From the NCBI GenBank assembly GCA_043756665.1, contig JAYUQR010000095.1, forward strand, positions 1 to 9,444: DNA of 9,444 nt. The letters are read 5' to 3'. The notes under the pieces were generated by a model, which had not been told where the DNA came from, searched no databases, and saw only the letters and a list, made by a program, of their open reading frames with translations. Below, one piece after another: positions 1 to 6,628 of this stretch. This DNA is from STC-74 sp043756665. Its GTDB lineage: Bacteria > Patescibacteriota > Gracilibacteria > BD1-5 > UBA2023. The position numbers and the translations under genes are program-made. Every line of letters starts with the position of its first letter. The first letter of the stretch is position 1.

Positions 1-2
1 AA

Positions 3-104
3 ATGTACACACAGACAGTGTCTATTTGAGTGGCTTTTGGTATTCTTGTATTATGCTTCTATATTTATTATACTCAGAAGAGAGATGGGCCCTATGAGAA
101 ATAA
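3..104 (+). CDS. Possible small single-pass membrane peptide or C-terminal end of a gene cut by the window edge
   Basis: An ATG at position 3 opens a 33-residue frame ending in TAA, with one TGA read as Gly. It has a short polar start (MYTQTVS), a hydrophobic run from about residue 8 to 23 (GVAFGILVLCFYIYYT), and a charged tail (QKRDGPYEK). That is the pattern of a one-segment membrane peptide or the last helix of a larger membrane protein starting outside the window. The other two forward frames are also open over this stretch once TGA is read through, so openness is weak evidence. This frame was preferred because its residue pattern looks most protein-like. No family is recognised. Confidence 0.3.
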
Positions 105-127
105 AAGTTACTCTTTACAAAATAAAA

Positions 128-150
128 ATTATACTTAAATTAAGTATAAT
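128..150. promoter_or_regulatory. AT-rich palindrome upstream of the 193-residue gene, possible operator/promoter
   Basis: Two perfect 11-bp arms, ATTATACTTAA (128-138) and TTAAGTATAAT (140-150), flank a single A. The right arm contains TATAAT (145-150), and a second TATAAT lies at 159-164, three bases before the ATG at 168. The dyad has no GC-rich stem and no T-run, so it looks like a protein-binding site or promoter element, not a terminator. No convincing -35 box at normal spacing was found. The binding protein is unknown. Confidence 0.45.
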
Positions 151-167
151 TAACAAGTTATAATATT

Positions 168-749
168 ATGTCAATAGAGTTATATATTCCTGAGATAGGA
201 GATGAGTTGGGTGTTACAGATTACTGATACTTAGATTATAGATCATCTAATATCTCTTCATTAATTGTATCGGCTGCACAAGTTAAATGTGTCTGACAAC
301 TTTCTAAGCTACTCGAATTATCAGACGAGCGACTTATAGGCTTCTTTGATTCAGATTGAAATGCTTTTTGGCCAAAACCTACTGAGGAAAGTATAAATTC
401 TAGAGTGGATTTTTTTGTTTTTCTCTTATCTTGTACTGAAAAGAAATATGTACAGTATAAAACGGCTGCAGTATATCTTTTATCAACTTACTTTATATAT
501 TCAGATACTGAACCGAAGTATTATGATTTTGCATTAGAAATTATTGGTAGAATAGCCGATACTATCGGCTGAGATAAATGAGATCAAATAAAACTACTTA
601 TTGGAAGTTTATCACAAATAATAGATACTATAAAAACAGAGACTAAAACACTGATTATAACTTTGTTAGTGGATTGTCTATATTCTTCTACAAGAATACC
701 TTGATTACTGAGATTATACCAAGATTCAATAAGGACTGCATATACCTAA
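168..749 (+). CDS. Unrecognised 193-residue protein (UGA-rich, mostly helical)
   Basis: This frame runs from ATG 168 to TAA 747-749 and encodes 193 residues. It contains six in-frame TGA codons, so it is only visible under table 25. I do not recognise a family. The first 40 residues are acidic (MSIELYIPEIGDELG). The middle holds amphipathic and hydrophobic stretches such as KTAAVYLLSTYFIYSD and FALEIIGRIADTIGG, suggesting an all-helical soluble protein. There is no signal peptide, cysteine cluster or nucleotide-binding loop. It is clearly more AT-rich than nrdB. No Shine-Dalgarno sequence precedes the ATG, and TATAAT sits almost on top of the start, so a leaderless transcript is possible. Its stop overlaps the stop of the convergent nrdB. 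The smaller frame at 674-1045 is a shadow of nrdB. Confidence 0.6.
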
Positions 750-1795
750 AAATCCCAACTTCCTGCCATATTCGAACTCTGTGTATAGTTGATAACCGTG
801 GTTTCGAAGAAGTTTCCCTTATCGGCATTCGGATCCTGGAGACGGTCGAGATTCTTGTAGGGATTGACGATCGCATCTGGATAGAGTGGATCGATCCCGA
901 GCATCGAGAGGCGCTGATTCGCGAGCCAACGGGTATATCCTGCTGTGGTTTCGCCATTTATCCCCATGATTCGATTCCCGAGGATATAGTTACTCCAGGT
1001 GATTTCCTGTTCGACGGCAACCCCCATCATCTCGCGGATAAGTGACTCATCATAGACCTCTGGGAACTCACGACGGATTTCGCGGATGATATTCGCAAAT
1101 ATCGTCACATGCGTGAGCTCATCTCGACGGATATAGGCGATCATGCGACCTGTTGCTGGCATCTTCATATGATCGACGAGTGTATCGAAGAAGGCAAATC
1201 CATTATAGAAATAGAGTGATTCGAGGAGAAAATTCGCGACGATCCCACGGAAAAAATTCTTCTCCGTCGGGGTGTCGACGAAGTCCTGATAGATCTGACC
1301 TATGTATTGATTACGATCGAGGAGGATCGGATTCTCTCTCCAAAAGTAGTAGATCTCATCACGATCCTCAGCAGAGACGACTGACTCGAGTATCGTTGCG
1401 TATGACTGTGAATGGATCGCTTCCTGATATGCCTGGATCGCGAGGAGGAGATTGACCTCGGGACTCGTGATATAGTTCGAAAAATTCGGGAGGTTCACGG
1501 TCTGGATCGAGTCGAGAAATATGAGAAAAGAGAGGATTCCCTTATAGGCTCGTTGTTCATCAGGGCTCAGTGTCGTATGGAAATCGCGGGCATCATCCTT
1601 GAGTCCTGAGACTTTTTCTGGGAGCCAAAAATTCCCGACCATTACCTGATAGAGACTTTTTGCCCATGGATACTTCACGGCATTGAGATTGAAGAGTCAT
1701 GTCGTTGATCCCTTGATGATCGTCCTCACACTGACATCATCATTCCCGAGTGGATTGAACATCTTATTTCGGAAAATTTCTGGACTCGTTGTCAT
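746..1795 (-). CDS. nrdB: Class I ribonucleoside-diphosphate reductase, beta (radical-generating) subunit
   Basis: NrdB houses the diiron-tyrosyl radical used by the alpha subunit to reduce ribonucleotides to deoxyribonucleotides. The 349-residue protein starts at ATG 1795 (MTTSPEIFRNKMFNPLGNDD) and ends in TAG. One TGA, in the N-terminal segment STTGLFNLNAVKYPW, is read as Gly; standard translation would wrongly start at GTG 1678 and lose 39 residues. All expected metal ligands are visible: D95, E125, H128, E192, E226 and H229. The radical tyrosine is Y132, in the order EAIHSQSY seven residues after E125, as in E. coli NrdB (E115/H118/Y122). The C-terminal tail (SSNMAGSWDF) would dock on NrdA. 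Length is normal for the family. No nrdA lies in the window. A promoter and an NrdR box lie just upstream. Confidence 0.96.
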
Positions 1796-1821
1796 ATATG
1801 GTGTTTTATTAGTAGTTGACT

Positions 1822-1837
1822 ACACAATATGTAGTGT
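1822..1837 (-). promoter_or_regulatory. NrdR box (operator) upstream of nrdB
   Basis: The minus-strand sequence ACACTACATATTGTGT matches the widespread NrdR-box consensus, recalled as ACACWATATATWGTGT, at 15 of 16 positions. It lies 26 bp upstream of the nrdB ATG and would overlap the predicted transcription start, a typical position for repression by the ATP/dATP-sensing regulator NrdR. A weaker half-conserved second site (10 of 16 matches) overlaps the start codon at 1789-1804, offset by 33 bp. That is close to three helical turns, as is usual for paired NrdR boxes. Confidence 0.8.
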
Positions 1838-1842
1838 TACTT

Positions 1843-1869
1843 AGTATAGATTTTTTCTCGTATTTGCAA
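1843..1869 (-). promoter_or_regulatory. Putative nrdB promoter
   Basis: On the minus strand a TTGCAA (-35-like, 1864-1869) is followed after 15 bp by TATACT (-10-like, 1843-1848). Spacing is slightly short. The same TTG...TATACT arrangement precedes pyrD and the 49-residue gene, which supports it. The predicted start of transcription falls within the NrdR box. Confidence 0.5.
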
Positions 1870-1929
1870 GAGTTTTTTCGAGAAAATCGAAGAAATTTTT
1901 TCTCAACATAAACGGATCAGAATAGGAGA

Positions 1930-2322
1930 TTATCCTCATTTCGATTTCCCTCATTTTCTGACAGGAGTATCCTCGATAATACGCTCTACATCAGCTTCGA
2001 CTGTATGTATTTCTCGTTCGAGGAGCTCGTCCTTTTCTCGTATTTTCTGGAAATTCGACTGAAAAACGAGGGTCATCGCATAGAGAAAGAGGGGGACATA
2101 GAATACAGCATATCCCATCGTGAGAACTTTTCCAGCCGTACTGTGAGGGACGAGATCACCGAATCCGATCGTCGCCGTCGTGATCACCGTGAAGTAGAAA
2201 GCATCGAAATATGACCAGTTTTGTGCTGACTCAAATGAGTGAATGAAAAATGTTCCGAGAAACCAGCTCGTGAGGAATATGATGGCAATGATGATGAGCT
2301 TTCGGTGGTGGATATGGAGCAT
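1930..2322 (-). CDS. Two-transmembrane potassium channel (KcsA/MthK-type pore) without an RCK domain
   Basis: This 130-residue membrane protein has TM1 at about residues 9-28, a pore helix at about 38-50, the selectivity filter TTATIGFGD at 48-56 (TIGFGD core), and TM2 at about 63-88. This is the single-pore layout of bacterial K+ channels, which assemble as tetramers. After TM2 comes a charged, heptad-like helix (about 90-118), probably a cytoplasmic coiled-coil tetramerisation stem. The last residues (VRKGGKSKGG) include two TGA-encoded glycines, and the true stop is TAA at 1930-1932. ATG 2322 was chosen because an earlier in-frame ATG at 2478 would overlap the PRPP synthetase gene and adds an implausible basic extension. 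It lies 52 nt after the PRPP synthetase stop, at the 3' end of the cluster. No RCK or cyclic-nucleotide-binding domain follows. Confidence 0.9.
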
Positions 2323-2374
2323 AGTAGGTATTCTTATGAATAATTTTTTTTCTGGAGTTGATCGAACTGAGTAT

Positions 2375-3247
2375 TTATGAGAAGTCAGAAAATGATAAGA
2401 GTGTGACTTTTTCATTTTTTTCGAATCGAGTGATATTCTCAGGAATTGTATCCGTCGTATAGAAATGGTCAAATGCATCGAGAAATGACGACTTCACTCA
2501 CTCTGCAAATACCGCATGAGGAGCGAAAGCAGAAACACTTTTTGCCCCCTTCTCACGTGCATAACGACAGGCCTCGACGAGCGTCCCTCCTGACCTGATG
2601 TGATCATCGATGATGAAGACTTCTCTTCCCTCGAGATTTCATCCTTCGAAATACATTTCGAGTGTCGTTGGTCCTGTCCGGACTTTTGCACAGGTAACGA
2701 TCTCATACTCTGTAAAAAATCGAGAAAAAGCCTTTTTTGCGCCTGCATCTGGGAAGAGGATGATGGGTTTTTCTTGGGAAGAAAGTATATGAGTTTTGAG
2801 AATCTCTGTCGTCGTATGGTGGAGTATCTGGAGTGAAGGTGGAAAGTAGAATATTTCACGCTCATCATGGATGTCATAGAGATGAATTGTCACATTTCCT
2901 GGATTTCTCTCACCGATAAGGCCCAGTGTACGAGCGAAGACATTGGCAATCGAGAGCTCACCACTCGGTGTATCACGTTCCATTGATGCTGCAGGAAAAA
3001 ATGGTACATGAATTTCGACAGATATAGGACCTGCACGCATCAATCCATCGAGAAAGGCTAACTGACCGAAAAAATCATCGACATAGCGAAAATCCCCGAT
3101 ATAACATACCTTTTTTCCGTGTAATTCTTGCTTATTTTCGAGAAATATCCTCGGCCAACCGTCAGAAAATTTCTCGAATCGGACGATTTTTGAATCTGCG
3201 ATCTTTTCCCCAAGATGGAAAAAATGCGGGTGAAGAAAAGTGAGCAT
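2375..3247 (-). CDS. prs: Divergent ribose-phosphate pyrophosphokinase (PRPP synthetase), plant class II-like
   Basis: PRPP synthetase transfers pyrophosphate from ATP to ribose 5-phosphate to give PRPP, the substrate of the OPRT domain encoded just upstream. The 290-residue protein has a flexible-loop region PFFPAASMER (82-91), a catalytic-type DIH (125-127), PDAG (166-169), AKVR (187-190, aligning with the catalytic-lysine segment KRR), and the PRPP-binding loop IIDDHIRSGGT (212-222). These spellings, and a C-terminal part beginning VSAFAPHAVF, resemble plant class II PRPP synthetases (PRS3/PRS4) as I remember them more than E. coli Prs. Two TGA codons are read as Gly: one at residue 203, in the EGGN just before the PRPP loop, and one in AEGV. 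Standard translation would break the gene before its PRPP loop. ATG 3247 lies 5 nt after the TauE-like stop, implying coupled translation. Length is slightly below the usual 310-320. Confidence 0.85.
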
Positions 3248-3252
3248 AGAGT

Positions 3253-3993
3253 TTATATAAAAAAGAGGAAATACATGCCTATCGCAAAGAGTCATGCCAT
3301 GAGTATTCGCTTGAGCCAAAAGTTTCAGAGCTTTATCCCACTATGTGCGCCGAGGTATCCCCCGAGATATCCTCATATGGTAAAGAGGACCATATAGGTA
3401 ACATTGTAGAGTCCTGATGTGATCACTGGGAAGATGAATCCGATCGCGAAAGGAGTTGTGAGAACACATCCGATAAGCCGAGCCTCAAGATTGGTCACGC
3501 GGAAGAAAAAAGTATGGAGTGCCTGAAATAATACTCCTGTACCCATCGGAAAAATAGAAAAGAATATATTCAGGATAAAATATGCAATGAACCCAGCATA
3601 CTTCCGTCACTTTGTCACTTCTTTTGTGATTACTCAGAGTGACTTTGAGAAGATATTTGATAGAAGTAGAATCATCATAAAAATACCTGTAAGCTTGAGA
3701 AGGATATCCGTAGGAAGTGTGATGAGAATATTTCATCAGATATATCCTCAGGCGATTGCTACGAGAATGAGTGGGATGATAATATCTTTTCTAAGTTTCT
3801 GACTCTTCAGGAGTGGAAAGAGGGCTCAGAGGTTGACTCAGACATTTCCTATCTGATAGGTTGTTTTTGCAACCTGCACAGGGATCCCGAGAAGGATCAA
3901 TACACTCACTGAAAGAGCCGAAGTCATTCAGGGAACAATCTGTCAGAGAAATGAAGATATAAGGGCGATGAGAAATATTTGGAATTCGAGCAT
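3253..3993 (-). CDS. TauE/SafE (TSUP)-like integral membrane transporter
   Basis: This 246-residue protein is almost entirely hydrophobic and contains twelve TGA-encoded glycines, so no useful ORF exists under the standard code. Membrane segments are visible at about 4-21, 25-40, 71-92, 100-115, 131-149, 174-193 and 199-215, with a final one at 228-246. The C-terminal GGYLGGYLGAHSGIKL segment (207-222) followed by a last helix resembles the end of TauE/SafE-family proteins, which move sulfur-containing or other organic anions across the inner membrane. The substrate cannot be read from sequence. It sits between pyrFE (9 nt gap) and the PRPP synthetase gene (5 nt gap), so it is surely co-transcribed with them. 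A role in moving a pyrimidine-pathway metabolite is conceivable but untested. Family assignment is by overall pattern and less certain than the reading frame. Confidence 0.75.
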
Positions 3994-4002
3994 ATTGGTG
4001 AG

Positions 4003-5580
4003 TTATCGCATACTATTTACGAGTTCGTTCCATTCATTTTTTGGCTTTTCAGATATCTGTGCATCGGATGGGAGTCTCGGATACTTCGACTGGAGTGCTA
4101 TGATGATAGTATCGATTTCTTCTGGTGACTTCCCCGTTGCCTGTTCATTGGCTCGAGTTTTTTCGAGTGTTTTATCATCCCACCACATCTGGAATGGTGC
4201 TGGTGTATAGCAGTGGAAGAGTGGTATTCCGTCGAAATTATCTTTCCCACTTCGATTCACGATACAAGTGACGGCGACCACTTCACCACCACCATTTCTC
4301 ACGATTTCGATCATTTTTGCTATCGTCGAACCCTTCGTGATGACATCTTCTGAGAGGATGATCTTTCGTCCCTTGAGTCCATCATCCCCGAGCTCATGTC
4401 GCTTCAGGAGCATACTATCACCATCTTTCTCTGTATAGAGACTTTCTGGGATACTCAGTGCCTCTGCGAGCGAGAGTGAGAGTCGGACAGATCCCATCTG
4501 AGCACCGATGACTCAGTCAGGAAATATGTGCGCCTGATGGAGCTGCCCTGCGATATCCTGTCAGACTCGATGGAGTACACGATAGTCTCTCTCGGGGACT
4601 CCCATATTGGTATAGGCATCAGCGATGAGGCCACTTGTATAGCGGACATACTTTCCTCATACTGGACGTATATAGATCGCTCAGATATATTTCAGGACTG
4701 ATTCCCAGTCTCCAGTATGGAGGAGTTTCTCGAAAACAAAATTTTTCTCTTTTCGTCATTCCTGCGACGAAGGTGAATTGGACGAAAGTCCAAGAGAGTG
4801 TCCCCTGGGGGAATGCAGGAATCTAGACACGGAACTCTGGATTGCTTCATTCTTCGCAATGACAGATGTAGGATTCATCTGCTCCATTATCTCTCGGATC
4901 ACTATACTTGGATCATCTGCAGTCAGGATCGGTCGTCCGACGACGATATCTGAGGCGCCATTCTCGATGGCACCCCGCGGAGTATTCGTGAGGGCTTGAT
5001 TCTGATCGTCTTTTCTTTCTACTCATTCACGTTGAATATTCGGAGTGACGAGGAGGAAATCATAGCCAAATACTTCTCTGAGCATCGGAGCATCTGCAGG
5101 GGAACAGACGAGCCCGTCTGCTCCAGCTCCAAGTGCAGACTTCGCGAGACGGAGGATCGATTCTGCACGATTGGCATCGTAGATATTGACGACCTCCTCA
5201 TCCTGCATCGAGGTGAGGATCGTGATAGCGAGGAGCTTGGTATTTGGTGCTGCTTTTTTCGCTGCCTGGATCATCTCAGATCCTCCACTCGCATGGACGG
5301 TGTAGTATGCGATATCCAGTCCATCTAGCCTCTTCGCATAGTTCGCGACGGTATTCGGGATATCATACCATTTCCCATCGATCATCCAGATGATATCGAT
5401 TCAGGTTTCATCCCGAATTTCTCATGCGAGTAACTTCAGTCACTCAATCCCGATCTCGGATAGGAGATCATTGACCTTTATATGGATGCCTCATGATACG
5501 AAGAGTTCTCTGTTTTGTGAGATGAATTCTTTGAGTTCAGATGGACTTTTGCCATCGAAGGCGATATTGAGTTTTGGCAT
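4003..5580 (-). CDS. pyrFE: Bifunctional orotidine 5'-phosphate decarboxylase / orotate phosphoribosyltransferase (PyrF-PyrE fusion)
   Basis: One 525-residue frame carries both last steps of UMP synthesis. Residues 1-237 are OMP decarboxylase: the catalytic motif DGKWYDIPNTV has D68, K70 and D73; GADGLVCSP follows; and phosphate-binding R216 lies in VVGRPIL. Residues about 277-525 are orotate phosphoribosyltransferase, with YTSGL (314-318) and the PRPP loop EDVITKGST (411-419). Codon-by-codon reading from 5040 to 4501 shows no TAA or TAG between the domains. Ten TGA codons are Gly. The linker (about 239-276) is encoded by a palindromic repeat. The F-then-E order is opposite to animal UMP synthase, but has been reported for trypanosomatids and some cyanobacteria. 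ATG 5580 lies 2 nt after the LOG stop. Under the standard code this region would look like several unrelated fragments. Confidence 0.93.
4754..4864. repeat. REP/MITE-like palindromic element inserted in frame within pyrFE
   Basis: About 110 bp of structured sequence lies between the two enzyme domains. Its outer arms are ATTCCTGC (4758-4765) and GCAGGAAT (4815-4822). Inside them are a 6-bp hairpin TTGGAC-GAAA-GTCCAA (4778-4793) with a GNRA-type loop and a TCCCC-TG-GGGGA hairpin (4801-4812). A third dyad, ATTGC (4841-4845) with GCAAT (4856-4860), closes the element. The wording (TCATTCCTGC..., ...GCAATGACA) resembles dispersed intergenic repeats seen in many bacterial genomes. Here it contains no stop in the pyrFE frame and encodes a Ser/Arg-rich linker of about 38 residues (for example SRFLHSPRGHSLGLSS). 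No second copy is in this window. Exact boundaries are estimates. Confidence 0.75.
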
Positions 5581-5582
5581 GG

Positions 5583-6131
5583 TTATGAGTGAAGAATAAT
5601 TTTGATATCCTCGAGGTCAGATATCACTTGAAATAGGGTATCCATTTTTTTTCGAGGGAGAAATTTCTCATTTGCTATTGTATCGAGCTGCCCTATCCAT
5701 TGATCATAAAAACCAAAAATATTCACCAAATAGATTTTTCCATTAAGTTTTCCGTGTTTTTTCAGTTCTAAAGCTTGAATAAACTCATTCAAAGTACCTA
5801 ATCCACCAGAAAGTATAAAGAATATATCGGATGACTCGAAAAATATCTGGAGTCGCTCAGCCATAGTTTCAGTAATAATGACCTCACAATCAGCAGTACT
5901 CAAAATCTCACCTCGCTCCTTTTGCATAAGAAATTGTGGTATCACGCCTTTTTTCTTTCAATTAAAGTTCGTAATTCATTTCAAGACTCAGCCCATAAGT
6001 CCATAGATACCTCATCCATAAAGTAAGGTATGTTTGTTTTTTGCGATACTCTCTCAGAGTACGATAGAGAGGTCGATAAACTTTTCATCGACTCAATCCA
6101 TACCGCCACAAAAAACACAGATATTTGCCAT
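5583..6131 (-). CDS. LOG-family protein (nucleoside 5'-monophosphate phosphoribohydrolase-like, Rossmann fold)
   Basis: LOG-family enzymes cut the N-glycosidic bond of nucleoside 5'-monophosphates, releasing a base and ribose 5-phosphate; older annotations call them lysine decarboxylases. The 182-residue protein has the family's landmarks: an N-terminal beta strand ICVFCGG (4-10), YGGGIYGLMGG (38-48), MAER (90-93) and SGGLGTLNE (108-116), the last a variant of the PGGxGTxxE motif with Ser for Pro. All six TGA-encoded glycines fall in the first third, including the third Gly of YGGG. Under the standard code only a truncated form from GTG 5945 would be found. Length is typical. It starts 11 nt after the 107-residue gene and ends 2 nt before pyrFE. 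Whether it acts on cytokinin-like, purine or pyrimidine nucleotides cannot be told. Confidence 0.88.
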
Positions 6132-6142
6132 AGTAATATTAT

Positions 6143-6466
6143 TTAACGAATTTCGAGATCGACTATCCTGCGTATATCTTCACCGATATCTTCCCATGTA
6201 ATGAATACGAGTTTACTTCGCCATTGGAGAATGAGTGAATTCACAAGAGTTCGACCGAGAATAACCTCATTAGAGAGGCGATTTTCTATCAGTATGAGTA
6301 TTTCTTTTCTTCTCGTCTTTGCCTCTTTATTATAATTTTCTTTGATGATGGCTTCACTTTCACCGAGTCCAGTATCAGAATAGAGTTCTAAAAAATATCA
6401 CCTGTATTCGGTGATATATCCTTTTATACTTTCCTTTGATTTATGCGACCAGATAATTTTTTTCAT
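6143..6466 (-). CDS. Unrecognised 107-residue basic protein in the pyrimidine cluster
   Basis: This frame runs from ATG 6466 to TAA 6143-6145 (107 residues) with one TGA (YRGYF). It begins MKKIIWSHKSKESI. A highly charged helix, about residues 36-63 (ESEAIIKENYNKEAKTRRKE), is followed by a mixed segment ending EDIRRIVDLEIR. I recognise no domain, and there is no signal peptide or membrane segment. It overlaps the end of the 49-residue gene by 26 nt and ends 11 nt before the LOG gene, which indicates translational coupling. An alternative is that the two small frames are one gene split by a frameshift, but both have plausible starts and ends. Low G+C resembles the LOG gene next to it. Confidence 0.6.
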
Positions 6467-6590
6467 AGTGAGACTTTCTGATATTATAGTCACGAATTTC
6501 TTGTCCGAGTAAGACTGTCTGCTCATCGATAAAAGTATCAAGGTGAACTGAAAGCTCATCAGTAGTCATGTCGTCTTGTTCTTTTTTCAT
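6441..6590 (-). CDS. Small unrecognised 49-residue acidic protein
   Basis: ATG 6590 to TAA 6441-6443 encodes 49 residues with no TGA. It begins MKKEQDDMTTDELSVHL and looks like one or two amphipathic helices with several acidic residues. A longer in-frame start at 6674 was rejected because it lies inside the 3' end of pyrD in another frame. It starts 38 nt after the pyrD stop and overlaps the following 107-residue gene by 26 nt. No family is recognised. It is called mainly on its position and on the promoter-like sequence just upstream, and could be spurious. Confidence 0.45.
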   Translation of the reverse strand: MKKEQDDMTTDELSVHLDTFIDEQTVLLGQEIRDYNIRKSHYEKNYLVA

Positions 6591-6596
6591 ATTTTC

Positions 6597-6623
6597 AGTA
6601 TAATCTGTTTTCGATAAAATCAA
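6597..6623 (-). promoter_or_regulatory. Possible internal promoter between pyrD and the small genes
   Basis: On the minus strand TTGATT (6618-6623) is followed after 15 bp by TATACT (6597-6602), six bases before the ATG at 6590. The pattern matches the putative nrdB and pyrD promoters. The very short leader is unusual, so this may be fortuitous in AT-rich DNA. Confidence 0.3.
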
Positions 6624-6628
6624 CTTTT

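Noticed and set aside
1880..1904. GAGAAAA/TTTTCTC hairpin with 11-base loop as a terminator after the channel gene
   Set aside because: The stem is weak and AT-rich and is not followed by a T-run on either strand. A third related segment (TTTTTTCTCG at 1851-1860) allows alternative pairings, but nothing decisive.
2323..2478. N-terminal extension of the potassium channel to ATG 2478
   Set aside because: It would overlap the last 100 or so bases of the PRPP synthetase gene and add a basic, non-conserved-looking segment. ATG 2322 gives a normal two-TM channel.
2494..2877. Minus-strand 127-codon frame overlapping the PRPP synthetase gene
   Set aside because: It is out of frame with the PRPP synthetase, which has a full set of motifs through this stretch.
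4003..5385. pyrF and pyrE as separate, truncated or pseudogenised genes
   Set aside because: The breaks are all TGA codons in a table-25 organism. Read as Gly, one unbroken frame joins both domains.
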